Assembly: GCA_966211965.1 (NCBI GenBank)
Contig: CBIHON010000043.1
Coordinates: forward strand, 1 to 45,248
DNA from: CBIHON01 sp966211965
GTDB taxonomy: Bacteria > Pseudomonadota > Gammaproteobacteria > Burkholderiales > Burkholderiaceae_D
Direction: 5' to 3'
Length of the DNA: 45,248 nucleotides
Shown: positions 1-8,976 of the stretch, one piece after another
Layout of the letters: every line of letters starts with the position of its first letter
How positions within the stretch are numbered: position 1 is the stretch's first letter
Program-made: the position numbers and the translations under genes
The notes under the pieces: model-generated
What the model was told of the DNA's origin: nothing
Database searches by the model: none
The model's input: the letters and a program-made list of their open reading frames with translations, nothing else

Positions 1-34
1 GCTGCCTCCCTTCTCGCTCGAACGCGACCCCTGC

Positions 35-56
35 TTGAGTTCATAACAGGCTCTAA
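35..56. repeat. IS-end-like repeat, copy a
   Basis: The 22-bp sequence ttgagttcataacaggctct + aa recurs with few changes at 34181-34202, 35938-35959, 23708-23727 and 32909-32928. Read on the minus strand it begins TTAGAGCCTGTT, like a terminal inverted repeat of IS5-type elements preceded by a TTAG target (fits YTAR). The upstream bases 15-34 also resemble the sequence beside the copy at 35.9 kb, so this is probably the edge of a longer element running out of the window. The helicase stop codon (positions 53-55) lies inside it. Confidence 0.6.
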
Positions 57-1270
57 CGATGGCCTGCGACCTTGGGCTTCTTGGGTTTCTTCGGCTTTTT
101 CAAAACCTGCCCGCCGGCGGCGGTTAGCGGCACGCGGTGCTCGGGTTCAAAGCCGGCTTCATCAATCCGCCGCAGGGTTTGGCACGTCAAGGTTTCAATC
201 GCTGCCAACTGCCGCACCTCGTCGGCGCACACCAGCGAGAGGGCTTCACCACTGGCGCCGGCACGGCCGGTGCGGCCGATACGGTGGATATAGTCTTCGG
301 CGACGATCGGCAAATCGAAGTTGACCACTTGCGGCAGAGCGTCGATATCCAGGCCGCGCGCTGCCACGTCGGTCGCCACCAGGATCTGCACCTCTCCCGC
401 CTTGAAACGTTCGAGCGCACGCAAACGGGCCGGCTGCGGCTTGTCGCCGTGTATCGAGTCGGCGCCGATGCCTCGAGCGAGCAAGGCGTCGACCAATTGA
501 TCGACACCCTTGCGGGTCTTCACGAATACCAGCACCTGGCCCCAGCGCTTTTTCTTCAGCAGGTGATGGAACAGTTCGGGCTTGCGTTTCTTGTCGACCG
601 GGATCACCCACTGCGTCACGCTCTTTACCGTGGTATTGGGAGGGCTGATTTCAATGCGCAACGGCTCATGCAGCAGCGCATCCGCCATCGTTCGGATCGC
701 ATCGGAGAAGGTCGCGGAAAACAGCAGCGTCTGCCGCCGCTTCGGCAGGGCGGCGAACACCGCATCGAGTTCGCGCGAAAATCCGAGATCGAGCATGCGG
801 TCGGCTTCATCCAGCACCAGGGTTTGCAACTGATTGAACTTGAGTGCGTTTTGCCGGTAGAGGTCGAGCAAACGGCCCGGTGTCGCGACCAGGATGTCAA
901 GGCCCTTGCGCATTTTCATCATTTGCGGGTTGATGCTCACGCCCCCGTAAGCGACGCCGGTGCGCAAGGGCAGGCTTGCGCCGTAGGAGCGGAAGCTGTC
1001 ATGCACCTGCTCGGCCAGTTCGCGAGTCGGCACCAGCACCAGGCAGCGTACGCAATTGCTCGCGACCTGGCCTTCCATTGTCAGCCGTTGCAACAGCGGC
1101 AGCGCAAAGCCAGCGGTTTTGCCGGTGCCGGTTTGCGCTGCCGCCATCAGGTCGCGCCCCGCCAGCACTGCCGGGATCGCCTGGTTCTGTACCGGCGTAG
1201 GCGTTTGGTAGCCGAGCGTGTCAAGGGCTTGGAGCAGAGGGGCGATCAGGCCGAGAGAAGCGAAGGTCAT
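53..1270 (-). CDS. DEAD-box ATP-dependent RNA helicase (RhlE-like)
   Basis: ATP-dependent RNA helicase of 405 residues, expected to unwind short RNA duplexes in the cytoplasm during ribosome assembly or RNA decay. All core motifs are visible: a Q-motif region near residues 3-28, motif I AQTGTGKT (45-52), PTREL (81-85), motif II DEAD (154-157), motif III SAT (185-187), VATDVAARGLD (298-308) and motif VI HRIGRTGR (329-336). The tail after residue 388 is short and basic with repeated KKP units, as in RhlE-type proteins. Family assignment is firm; the subgroup is an inference. The TAG stop falls inside an IS-end-like repeat that follows the gene directly, so the natural 3' flank has probably been replaced. 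Confidence 0.95.
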   Translation of the reverse strand: MTFASLGLIAPLLQALDTLGYQTPTPVQNQAIPAVLAGRDLMAAAQTGTGKTAGFALPLLQRLTMEGQVASNCVRCLVLVPTRELAEQVHDSFRSYGASLPLRTGVAYGGVSINPQMMKMRKGLDILVATPGRLLDLYRQNALKFNQLQTLVLDEADRMLDLGFSRELDAVFAALPKRRQTLLFSATFSDAIRTMADALLHEPLRIEISPPNTTVKSVTQWVIPVDKKRKPELFHHLLKKKRWGQVLVFVKTRKGVDQLVDALLARGIGADSIHGDKPQPARLRALERFKAGEVQILVATDVAARGLDIDALPQVVNFDLPIVAEDYIHRIGRTGRAGASGEALSLVCADEVRQLAAIETLTCQTLRRIDEAGFEPEHRVPLTAAGGQVLKKPKKPKKPKVAGHR

Positions 1271-1454
1271 GGCGATAGGCGGGTCATGCGCAGTAAAAAG
1301 AAGAGTAGCGAGTGTAGCTTGTCATGCAGCCGCAGGCAGTATTCGCCCACGCTTTTTTACGGATAGGGCGTTCTTTCTCGTGGTGTAGAATTCGTGCCCC
1401 GAGATTTCCGGGAACTTCGGCGGCGCATCGCCGCACAGCGGGATTATAGAAAAA

Positions 1455-2255
1455 ATGGACATCCAGATTAACGAAGAACTGCGCGGTTATATCGACCCGC
1501 TGACGGCCAACGAATACGCGGCACTCGAGCGCAGTATCCTGGCGGAAGGCTGCCGCGATGCGCTGGTGGTATGGGGCGAAGTACTGATCGACGGCCACAA
1601 CCGGTATGAAATTTGCCGCAAGCATGGTATTGAATACAAGACGGTGCAGAACAACAGCTTTGCTGCCATCGAGGACGTGATGCTTTGGATGATCGACAAT
1701 CATCTGGCGCGGCGCAGCGTATCGGATTTCCAGCGGGGTATGCTGGCCTTGCGCAAGAAAGAGATCATCACTGCGCGCATCAAGGAGCAGCAGGAAAGCC
1801 AACCCGAAACCGCGCCGGCGGATGTGCCGCCGGTGCCTGCCCTCCACACCCGGGAAGAGCTGGCCAAGGTCGCCGGCATCAGCAGCAATACGATCAGCCA
1901 GATCGAAAAAATCCAGAAAACCGCTGCGCCGGAATTGGTCGATGCGGTCAGGTCCGGCACCATTTCGATCAATGCGGCGGCGGCTGTCGCGTCCTTGCCC
2001 AGTGTCGAACAGGTTGCCGCGGTTGCCGGCGGGAAGAAGGAATTGCAGCAGGCGGCAAAAATGGTGCGCGAGAAGAAGTCCTCTGCCAAACCGGCGCGGG
2101 CTGCGGCACCGAGCGAAGCGGCGGAAGCGCGTACCGATACTGATGTTGCGAGTCTCACCGCAAAACTTGAGGCGCTCACTGCGGAAAATGCCTCTCTCCG
2201 CGAGCAAGTTGCGACGTTGACGGCCTTGCTGGAGGATGCGCGGCGTGCCGCTTGA
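1455..2255 (+). CDS. ParB N-terminal domain protein (ParB-like nuclease/partition fold)
   Basis: A 266-residue protein with a ParB/sulfiredoxin-type N-terminal domain at residues 1-90. The signature is LIDGHNRYEIC near residues 44-54, typical of plasmid- or phage-derived ParB-like regulators rather than chromosomal ParB. A helix-turn-helix follows around residues 125-150 (REELAKVAGISSNTISQIEK). The C-terminus (about 225-266) has leucine heptads predicting a coiled coil. No parA lies beside it, so a chromosome-partition role is not supported; a DNA-binding accessory protein of mobile origin is more likely. The ribosome-binding site before this ATG is weak. It is transcribed divergently from the helicase and convergently with the next gene. 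Confidence 0.75.
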   Translation: MDIQINEELRGYIDPLTANEYAALERSILAEGCRDALVVWGEVLIDGHNRYEICRKHGIEYKTVQNNSFAAIEDVMLWMIDNHLARRSVSDFQRGMLALRKKEIITARIKEQQESQPETAPADVPPVPALHTREELAKVAGISSNTISQIEKIQKTAAPELVDAVRSGTISINAAAAVASLPSVEQVAAVAGGKKELQQAAKMVREKKSSAKPARAAAPSEAAEARTDTDVASLTAKLEALTAENASLREQVATLTALLEDARRAA

Positions 2256-2266
2256 TTATTCAGGCG

Positions 2267-2716
2267 TTATGTTCCCAAGGACGGCCCCAAGGCTCCCATC
2301 GCGATCGTCATCAGTCCCAGGATGAGGTTGGCGCCTACCAGCTTGCGTATCTGTCCCAGCGCTGCACCGCCCGCCGCCCAATCCTTCGCCTCGACGGCAC
2401 GCCGAAGACGCCGGTAAGGCGCAAAAAATACATGGGCAAAGACGAGCATCATGATGAGGCCGATGCCGAACATGGCTGAGACATAAAGCGGTGGTCTGCC
2501 GATTTGCGCCATCATGTACAGACCGCTGCCGAGAATCAGCGTGACGGACAGCCATACCCAGGCAAAAAATTTGGCGAATACCCCCTCCCACAGCGGCAGC
2601 CGCTGAGACGGTTCCAGGCGAAGCGCGGCGACCGGACGTAATGCCATGTAGGCGAAAAACATGCCGCCAACCCAAATGGTGAAACCGAGGATGTGCAGAA
2701 ACTTGGCGATGATCAT
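2267..2716 (-). CDS. CopD-family small integral membrane protein
   Basis: An inner-membrane protein of about 149 residues with four hydrophobic segments: the start (IIAKFLHILGFTIWVGGMFF), about 48-70, about 77-97 and the C-terminus. The HILGFTIWVGGMFFAYMALRP type of start is characteristic of CopD-like proteins common in Burkholderiales; conserved His in helix 1 could bind metal or haem. The start at 2716 is preferred over an in-frame ATG at 2755 because homologues start with the hydrophobic helix. It ends 11 bases from the ParB-like gene, tail to tail. The function in copper handling is inferred from the family name only. Confidence 0.75.
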   Translation of the reverse strand: MIIAKFLHILGFTIWVGGMFFAYMALRPVAALRLEPSQRLPLWEGVFAKFFAWVWLSVTLILGSGLYMMAQIGRPPLYVSAMFGIGLIMMLVFAHVFFAPYRRLRRAVEAKDWAAGGAALGQIRKLVGANLILGLMTIAMGALGPSLGT

Positions 2717-2771
2717 GATGATTGTTTTCCGTTGATTATGTAGTGTTGATGACAAACGCCAATCTTATTGG

Positions 2772-4706
2772 CTACGGTAAATTGAATATCGGCACAGCCT
2801 CAATCGCATCCGCCACCGGAAACCCCAACACCTTCGCATAGAAATACAACTCCGCCTCCAGCGTCATCCGCAGCGTCTCGCTCTTGCGAAACCCATGTCC
2901 CTCTCCTTCGAAAGCCAGGTAGGCCACCGGAATGCCGCGCGACTTGAGCGCTTCGACCATGCGTTCGGATTGCGATGGCGGCACCACCTTGTCGTCCAGC
3001 CCCTGGAAAAAAATCATCGGACAAGACAAGCGATCGGTGTGATGGATCGGCGAGCGTGCTTCATACAGTGCCTTGCCGGCCGGCGGCGGTGCGACCAGAT
3101 GGGAGGTGTAGCGCGATTCGAACTTGTGCGTGTCATCGTCCAGCGCCTGGAGATCGCTCACGCCGTAGTAGCAGGCACCGACCTTGAAGACATCATGAAA
3201 AGTCAGTGCGCACAGTGTCGTGAATCCGCCCGCGCTGCCGCCGCGAATCGCCATGCGCCGGGGATCGGCCAAGCCGAGGCCGGCCAGGTGGCGTGCGGCG
3301 GCGACGCAGTCTTCCACGTCGACGATGCCCCAATTCCCGTTCAGTGCTTCCCGGTAGCGCCGGCCGAAACCGCTGCTGCCGCCGTAGTTCACGTCGAGCA
3401 CCGCAAAGCCGCGGCTGGTCCAGTACTGGTAGGCAAGACGCAAGACGCCGGGACTCATGCTGGTCGGGCCGCCGTGGCTGAATACGATCAGCGGCGGCAA
3501 TTCGCCTTCGGGGCCGCGATAATCACGATTGGCCGGCGGGTAATGGAAGGCATGGGCCACTCGCCCGCCGCTGCTCGGAAAATCCAGGCTGACCGGGGCC
3601 GACAAATAGCCTGGGTCCGGCAGATCCCCGACGCTGCGCGCCAGGCTCGCATGGGCACCACTTGGCACATCGATTCGCACCACCTGGGCCGGCATGGTCG
3701 GCGCGCCCGCCAGCAACACCACGAATCCAGGGCCGGCGCACAGCCCATCCATATCGGTGAACGGCGCCGGAATGGGCTGCGCCGTGCCGGCGGCGAGGTC
3801 GATGCGCAGCAGTTTGCTGACGCCGTTTTCGATATGGATCGCGGTAATTTCCCGCTCGCCGGTGAAGCCGTACATTGCCTGGCCGAATACCCATTGCGGG
3901 CGGCCGAATTCCGAGGACATGGGACAAACCGGTTCCAAGTGGCCTTCATCCACGCGATACAGGTTCCACCAGTTGGAGCGGTCCGACACCACGTACAGCT
4001 GCCCGTCCGGCGACCAAAGCGGTTGGCATAGAGATTCCTCGGCGCCGCCCGCGATCTTGCGCTGATTGCGCAAGGCGCCGTCATCGGCGATGTCGGCCAG
4101 CCAGAGTTCGGTGCCGATCCATGGCATCAATGGATGGTTCCAGCAAATCCATGTCAACTGGCTGCCGTCGGGGGACAAGCGCGGCGCCGCGTAAAAATCG
4201 AAGCCTTCGGCCAGAACCGATTCACGTCCACTGCCGTCAATGGCGATGGCCACCAGGCTATTTTCAGGTTCCCGATCGGAGCATGTGTGATCTTCGCGCA
4301 CCGCGATGAGCCGTTGCCGCTTCGTGTCGAGGGTCAAGTCGGCATGCCGCTGCGTGCTGTTTCCGGTCAGAGGCCGGGCAGGGCCCTCGCCATCCTGCGC
4401 ATAGACAAGCTGATCGGCAAAGTTGGAGAAATACAGGGTGCCGCGCGCAACGGTCCAGGCGCCGCCGCCATACTCATGGACGCGGCTGCGCAGGTTCATC
4501 GGCAACGTGCTCAGGCTGGCGTTCGGCCTGCCGGCTTCGGCGCGCACTGCAACCATGCGGCCGCCTTCGGCCGCCCGGCCTTCCAGCCAATAAATGTGCT
4601 CGCCGTCGAGGCGCGGCTCTGCCAGTGGGACCGCGCCTGCGGCGACTTGCCTGGCACTGATCGGGGATTGCCATGCGCCGAACGGCGCAACCGTAATCGT
4701 GTTCAA
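2772..4706 (-). CDS. S9-family serine peptidase (prolyl oligopeptidase type)
   Basis: A 644-residue cytoplasmic peptidase with an N-terminal WD40-like/TolB-type beta-propeller (about 1-370, several LSPDG/WSPDG blades) and a C-terminal alpha/beta-hydrolase domain (about 380-640). The oxyanion region is HGGPTSM (411-417), the nucleophile Ser491 sits in GGSAGG, the acid is Asp571 or 572 in GLDDKVVP, and the base is His604 in EGHGF. This architecture is that of dipeptidyl- or acylaminoacyl-peptidases cleaving short peptides. No signal peptide is seen. It lies downstream of nothing obvious and probably forms its own unit. Confidence 0.93.
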   Translation of the reverse strand: MNTITVAPFGAWQSPISARQVAAGAVPLAEPRLDGEHIYWLEGRAAEGGRMVAVRAEAGRPNASLSTLPMNLRSRVHEYGGGAWTVARGTLYFSNFADQLVYAQDGEGPARPLTGNSTQRHADLTLDTKRQRLIAVREDHTCSDREPENSLVAIAIDGSGRESVLAEGFDFYAAPRLSPDGSQLTWICWNHPLMPWIGTELWLADIADDGALRNQRKIAGGAEESLCQPLWSPDGQLYVVSDRSNWWNLYRVDEGHLEPVCPMSSEFGRPQWVFGQAMYGFTGEREITAIHIENGVSKLLRIDLAAGTAQPIPAPFTDMDGLCAGPGFVVLLAGAPTMPAQVVRIDVPSGAHASLARSVGDLPDPGYLSAPVSLDFPSSGGRVAHAFHYPPANRDYRGPEGELPPLIVFSHGGPTSMSPGVLRLAYQYWTSRGFAVLDVNYGGSSGFGRRYREALNGNWGIVDVEDCVAAARHLAGLGLADPRRMAIRGGSAGGFTTLCALTFHDVFKVGACYYGVSDLQALDDDTHKFESRYTSHLVAPPPAGKALYEARSPIHHTDRLSCPMIFFQGLDDKVVPPSQSERMVEALKSRGIPVAYLAFEGEGHGFRKSETLRMTLEAELYFYAKVLGFPVADAIEAVPIFNLP

Positions 4707-4896
4707 TGTTCGCTTCCTTATGCGGGTTGGACGGCGTTGGTCGTTGCATTCGGGCTGAGTCCGGAATGCTTGAATCCGCTGCCGATCCGGTTTGGCGCGC
4801 AGCGTTGGATAGACTGCGGCGCCGGACAGGGCGTCAATAGTATCGCAGGCAGACCTGGGTTGCGAACTTGGCCGCGGATTGCGTCATGAGGCATCC

Positions 4897-4960
4897 ATAC
4901 CTCAAGGTATTGACAAGAAAGGAGGGCGGTGAGATCATGCGTCCATACCTGCGGGTATGG
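4897..4960. promoter_or_regulatory. Pair of operator-like palindromes
   Basis: Within the 438-bp gap before the hydrolase gene are two related palindromes whose centres are 48 bp apart: atacct-ca-aggtat (4897-4910) and ccatacc-tgcg-ggtatgg (4943-4960). Both contain the half-site ATACC. A TTGACA hexamer (4910-4915) abuts the first. The arrangement looks like paired operator sites over a promoter driving the plus-strand hydrolase, but no regulator gene sits next to it. The rest of the gap (4707-4896, 4961-5144) shows nothing I recognise. Confidence 0.45.
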
Positions 4961-5144
4961 TGGAGGGGGAAGCGGACTGGCATTCATTGCGCTGGCAAGG
5001 ATGAGAAGCAAGGAACATCAGTTGGATGGCTGCTTCCACCTGAGACTTGGCGATGCTCGGCGTTCTGGTTTGCTATTTTGGAGCCCGTCTTGATCATGCT
5101 TGCATGTCTTTCATCGGAGAATCACAATCAATTCCTTCCTGCCC

Positions 5145-6041
5145 ATGTCTATTTTCTTTGACCGATTCAGCGATTACCTGCTGCAGAAGGCATTTGCTTC
5201 TGAATTCAAGCGTGCCCGATTGGAACTTGCATCTGTTGCGCTTTCTTTTGGCGCCATGCGCTACCTCTGGCGCAAGAACTCGGCCGGACAGGCGTCTGAA
5301 GCGGTGGTGATGTTGCACGGGGCCGGTGCCGACAAAACGGGCTGGGTCCGCTTCGTCCAATGCCTCAACTCGAAGCTTCAGTTGATAGTCCCCGACCTGC
5401 CCGGACATGGCGACAGCATTGCCGACATCGGGCTTGACTATGGAATTGATGCGCAAGCAGAACGTCTCAAGGAATTTTTCGCCGCACTGCATATCGACCG
5501 GGTGCATCTGATTGCAAATTCCATGGGCGGTGCCATTGCTTTGCAATTGGCGCATACTTCGCCGGCTCTGGTTGCGTCCCTGGTCTTGATAGATGTGGCC
5601 GGCGTCGAATCGACGCCAAGCTGGCTAAAGCAGCATGTGGCAGATACCGGCATTAACCCGATGTTTGAGATTCACAATGCATCCGAATACCGCGCCATGA
5701 TGCGCATCGGCATGGAATCTCCGCCCTACATTCCGGGGATCTTTCTCTCGGCATTGGCAAGAGTCTTCAGCAAGCGCAGTGCACTGAATAAGAAGATTGC
5801 CGTGGATATCGAGAGAGACCTGGATAAAACAAGTGTTCTTTCGGAAATTGCGGCCCCCTCTCTCATTATCTGGGGTGAGGCCGACAGAGTTACGCATGTC
5901 GATGATGCCGAGTTTTTACACAAACGGCTTGGCAACAGTAGAAAACTCGTGCTTGAGAGAGTAGGGCATGTGCCCATGGTCGAAGTGCCGAAACGTGTCG
6001 CCTCGGCCTGCAATGATTTCTATGAAGAGATTCTGTGCTGA
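5145..6041 (+). CDS. Alpha/beta-fold hydrolase
   Basis: A 298-residue alpha/beta hydrolase. Oxyanion motif LHGAGADKTGW (57-67), nucleophile Ser126 in the elbow NSMGG, acid Asp247 in WGEADRV and base His275 in GHVPMVE form a complete triad. The overall pattern is that of the MhpC/BioH/lipase-like branch acting on small esters or C-C bonds; the substrate cannot be read from sequence. An upstream in-frame TTG (5100) would add 15 residues; the ATG at 5145 is chosen because homology starts there, although neither has a strong ribosome-binding site. It probably responds to the palindromes 185-250 bp upstream. Confidence 0.88.
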   Translation: MSIFFDRFSDYLLQKAFASEFKRARLELASVALSFGAMRYLWRKNSAGQASEAVVMLHGAGADKTGWVRFVQCLNSKLQLIVPDLPGHGDSIADIGLDYGIDAQAERLKEFFAALHIDRVHLIANSMGGAIALQLAHTSPALVASLVLIDVAGVESTPSWLKQHVADTGINPMFEIHNASEYRAMMRIGMESPPYIPGIFLSALARVFSKRSALNKKIAVDIERDLDKTSVLSEIAAPSLIIWGEADRVTHVDDAEFLHKRLGNSRKLVLERVGHVPMVEVPKRVASACNDFYEEILC

Positions 6042-6139
6042 CTCCTGCTTTCCATTGGCTGCCACGTTCTAAATTCACCGCGCCATGGAAATAGAAATGT
6101 CATCGCGTCGATATTTTTTCGATACTGCCTGGAGGATGC

Positions 6140-6520
6140 ATGCAAACGTATATGTTCGCGGCAGGTTGCCTTGCGCTGATCGTTGGCGCCATCCATTCCG
6201 TGTTCGGCGAGATTCTGATCTTCAGCCGCATGCGTGAGCGCGGGGTGATCCCGACAGTCGGAGCGCCGTTGCTGCGGGAGCGCCACGTCAGAATACTATG
6301 GGCGAGCTGGCACATCGTCACCGTGTTTGGCTGGGCATTTGGCGCGGTACTTTTGCGCCTCGCATTTCCATCGGATCAGTATCCGGTTCAGGCTTTTGTC
6401 CAGCGTGCGATCATCGTTTCCATGCTTGCGAGCGCATTTCTTGTCCTCGTCGGCACCAGGGGGATGCACCCCGGATGGTTAGGATTGTTAGGCGTGGCGA
6501 TACTTGCATGGCTGGCTTGA
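6140..6520 (+). CDS. Small four-helix integral membrane protein, unknown function
   Basis: A 126-residue very hydrophobic protein with about four transmembrane helices (roughly 3-25, 48-70, 82-102, 106-125). A good Shine-Dalgarno ctggagga precedes the ATG. The first loop has FGEILIFSRMRERG, and similar small membrane proteins of Proteobacteria are uncharacterised. It follows the hydrolase by about 100 bp and precedes an ABM-domain gene on the same strand, so co-transcription is possible. Confidence 0.7.
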   Translation: MQTYMFAAGCLALIVGAIHSVFGEILIFSRMRERGVIPTVGAPLLRERHVRILWASWHIVTVFGWAFGAVLLRLAFPSDQYPVQAFVQRAIIVSMLASAFLVLVGTRGMHPGWLGLLGVAILAWLA

Positions 6521-6555
6521 ATGGAGGCGACGGCAGCGCGTAAGAATTAACTCAG

Positions 6556-6572
6556 CCCGGCGCCGGGTTTTT
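6556..6572 (+). terminator. Weak intrinsic-terminator-like palindrome
   Basis: cccggcgccggg is followed directly by five T. The stem is short (four to five pairs around a tiny loop), so termination after the membrane-protein gene is plausible but weakly supported. Confidence 0.3.
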
Positions 6573-6614
6573 CAGGTTGTCTGAGAAGTTTATTTTTAAA
6601 CCAAGGAGCAAAGC

Positions 6615-6908
6615 ATGTTTGCGCGCGTAATGCACATCCATTCAAAACCCGGAAAAATCGATCAGGTCGTCGCCCTTTATCAAGAGTCGGTGATTCCCGC
6701 CTTGAAGCAGCAGAAGGGATTTTGCAAAACGCTTCTCTTGACCGACGCTGCATCAGGAAATGGCATGTCAATCACATTTTGGGAGTCGGAGTCGGATCAG
6801 CGACATAGCGAAACAAATGGATTTTTGCGAGAGCAAATAGGAAAAGTCATCCCTTTGCTGGCCGCCCCGCCCGTGCGTGAGGGCTTTGTCGCGATAGAAC
6901 AGATCTAG
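6615..6908 (+). CDS. ABM-domain (antibiotic biosynthesis monooxygenase-like) protein
   Basis: A 97-residue dimeric ferredoxin-like alpha/beta barrel protein of the ABM superfamily. It starts MFARVMHIHSKPGKIDQ, has the segment GFCKTLLLTDAASG and a later strand with FWES, typical of cofactor-free monooxygenases or haem-oxygenase-like stress proteins. A clear ribosome-binding site (ccaaggagc) precedes the start. The substrate is not inferable. The plus-strand hydrolase, membrane protein and this gene are collinear. Confidence 0.8.
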   Translation: MFARVMHIHSKPGKIDQVVALYQESVIPALKQQKGFCKTLLLTDAASGNGMSITFWESESDQRHSETNGFLREQIGKVIPLLAAPPVREGFVAIEQI

Positions 6909-7068
6909 TGCACTGCACCCTCCTTGCCGGGCGCACGGACGCTTGCAGGCGGCCCTCGTTCCGCAGGCGAACGGCTTGCCATTCGAAACCCTTGCTACAC
7001 CCCATCCACGAATCTGCAATCTTTCCCCACGCAGGCTGCAGAAAGGCTTTTGCGTCCCTGCTTGAGCT

Positions 7069-7680
7069 TCATAGAGGAAAAGGCGACAGCGGCGCGGCGC
7101 TCGCATCTTTCATCGGCGGTGTGCGGGCGACGTTCATAATCATCGAGATCGTGCTGAAATAGCCGACCAATCCCACCATGTCGATCACGCCGCGTTCTCC
7201 AAATTTTTCTATCGCCTGCTGATAGGTCGCATCCGATACGCCATGCGTGCGCGCCAGTTCATCGCACAAATCGTAGGCAATCGCTTCATCTTCTGCCATG
7301 CTGCCGGGCCGCCGTCCTTCGGCAAGCGCGTCCAGCGTGTCCTGCTTGACCCCGGCCTTCAGCGCCAATGGATAATGCATGCACCATTCGAACTGCTGCG
7401 TCCATTGACGCGAGACGATCAGCATGACGAATTCATTGACACGTGTCTCAAGCGCGCTGTTGAAGCGGATATACTCGCCCACTTTTTGCAGGCGGCTCAT
7501 CAAGTCCGGGCTGCGCAGCAATGGAATGAAGGGGCCGAATATCGCTCCGCGCGGCCCGTTGATCAATTCCTGCGCGGCCGTTCTTTGGGCTTCATCCATT
7601 GTTTCCATCGCCAGCGGCGGCATGCGCTCCGGGCCGGGCATACAGTTTTGCAAATCGAGCGGCTTATGCTTATCGTTCAT
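7069..7680 (-). CDS. Carboxymuconolactone decarboxylase-like (AhpD fold) protein
   Basis: A 203-residue all-helical protein of the carboxymuconolactone decarboxylase/AhpD superfamily, with RVNEFVMLIVSRQW (about 81-94), QQFEWCMHYPLALKAGV (96-112) and a C-terminal GVIDMVGLVGYF helix. The CxxC peroxidatic pair of AhpD is absent (only one Cys at this place), so it resembles the CMD branch without disulphide reductase activity. It lies 34 bp downstream of the MFS gene on the same strand, suggesting an exporter-detoxification operon controlled by the divergent LysR regulator. The start follows gggggatat at a usable spacing. Confidence 0.85.
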   Translation of the reverse strand: MNDKHKPLDLQNCMPGPERMPPLAMETMDEAQRTAAQELINGPRGAIFGPFIPLLRSPDLMSRLQKVGEYIRFNSALETRVNEFVMLIVSRQWTQQFEWCMHYPLALKAGVKQDTLDALAEGRRPGSMAEDEAIAYDLCDELARTHGVSDATYQQAIEKFGERGVIDMVGLVGYFSTISMIMNVARTPPMKDASAAPLSPFPL

Positions 7681-7714
7681 CAGAATATCCCCCGTTAAAA
7701 AATAAATGAAAAAA

Positions 7715-8905
7715 TCAAGAATCGGATGCGGCGCCTCGCAACAACAGCGTACCGGCAGCCAACAGCACGGCGGCCATTATCAGGCCGCTTGAAAAACCGG
7801 CGTTGCCGCCGGTCGCCGCATTCACGGTCAAGGGACCAATAATCTGCCCGCAAGCAAAAGCAGCGGTCATGGCCGCCATCAGCGCGGTTGCGTGGCGGCC
7901 GGCAATGTGCCTGGCCTCCTGCAGTGCCATCAGGGTGATGACCATGAAGGTACCGCCCACGCACAAGGCCGCTGCAAAAATCGCCGGCAACTGCGGCGAT
8001 GCGATCGGCAGCACCACGCCAAGTGCCATCACCCATTGGCCAAGCATCCATAGACGCCGCCGGCTCATCAGCCGGACCAAGGGGGCGACGCACAATGTCG
8101 ATGCGGCCGCAGCGAGACCGAACACCGGCCATGACCAGCCGAATGCAGCCGAATTGTGCAGAACGTTCTTCGCCATCACGGGCAAAAATGTGGCCGGAAT
8201 AATGTAGCCGAAGCCGAACACGCCATAGCAGCATACTAGGCGTATGGCTTCCGCATTCCATTGAAACTTGCCGTCTGCACTTGTCTTCTTGCTGCCGGGG
8301 GAGGACGTCTGAGCGGGAAAATAGCGCCAGATCAGCACGGTAAAAACCATCGTCATCAGGCCAAGCGCAGTCCACGCGCTTGTCGATCCCATATTGAATT
8401 CCGTCAGCACGATGCAAAGCAAGCCTGCCGCAGCAATACCGCTGCCGACGCCGGCAAATACCAGACCGTTGAGAAACGGCCGTTGATAGGCCGCCAGGGT
8501 TTCAAGAGACCATGCGGAAACGGAAATCAGCACCCATGCACTGGCGACGCCGGCGAGCAGGCGCAAAACCAGCCATGTAATGAACGGCAATGGCATGCCC
8601 ATTGCCATTGTCGCGATGCCGATTGTCATCAAGCCGCCGCGTATCGCGCGTTCCGGACGAACGTTGAGCGCCATGGCGCTCAGAGCGCCGACCAGGTAAC
8701 CGAAATAATTGGCCGATGCCAGCCAGGCGCCGCCCTGGATCGTCAACCCGGTGTCCTGCAGCATCATCGGCATCACCGGCGTAAATGCGAAACGGCCTAT
8801 GCCCATCGCCACGGCCAGCGCAGCCAAGCCGGCCAAAGCCTTTGCAATTGGCGATGACGCATGGCGCGCATTGTTTCCGGCGATCGAGGTATTTTGATTC
8901 GACAT
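7715..8905 (-). CDS. YbfB/YjiJ-family MFS transporter
   Basis: A 396-residue major facilitator with about 12 transmembrane helices. The start region ALAVAMGIGRFAFTPVMPMM is the hallmark of the YbfB/YjiJ family, whose members are usually divergent from LysR regulators and are presumed small-molecule exporters. It acts in the inner membrane. It is first gene of a likely two-gene operon with the CMD-like protein. The 64-bp gap to the LysR gene must contain both promoters. Confidence 0.92.
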   Translation of the reverse strand: MSNQNTSIAGNNARHASSPIAKALAGLAALAVAMGIGRFAFTPVMPMMLQDTGLTIQGGAWLASANYFGYLVGALSAMALNVRPERAIRGGLMTIGIATMAMGMPLPFITWLVLRLLAGVASAWVLISVSAWSLETLAAYQRPFLNGLVFAGVGSGIAAAGLLCIVLTEFNMGSTSAWTALGLMTMVFTVLIWRYFPAQTSSPGSKKTSADGKFQWNAEAIRLVCCYGVFGFGYIIPATFLPVMAKNVLHNSAAFGWSWPVFGLAAAASTLCVAPLVRLMSRRRLWMLGQWVMALGVVLPIASPQLPAIFAAALCVGGTFMVITLMALQEARHIAGRHATALMAAMTAAFACGQIIGPLTVNAATGGNAGFSSGLIMAAVLLAAGTLLLRGAASDS

Positions 8906-8961
8906 GATACGAGTCTAGCTTGACGCGGGTATTTAGAAAAATGAATAATGAAGATAGGAGG

Positions 8962-8976
8962 TTCTCAAAATGAGAA
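8962..8976. promoter_or_regulatory. Palindrome overlapping the LysR start codon
   Basis: ttctc-aaaat-gagaa overlaps the ATG of the LysR gene (8970) just after a strong tagga ggt ribosome-binding site. It could be an autoregulatory or translational element; the perfect arms are only five bases, so chance is possible. Confidence 0.25.

Noticed and set aside
137..1366. Long plus-strand open frame opposite the helicase
   Set aside because: GC-rich codon shadow; His/Gln/Arg-rich, no domain, fully antisense to a clear DEAD-box gene.
2895..4031. Plus-strand open frame opposite the S9 peptidase
   Set aside because: Low-complexity shadow translation without motifs.
4868..5161. Small plus-strand ORF over the ATACC palindromes
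   Set aside because: No ribosome-binding site or recognisable protein; overlaps the operator-like region and the next gene.
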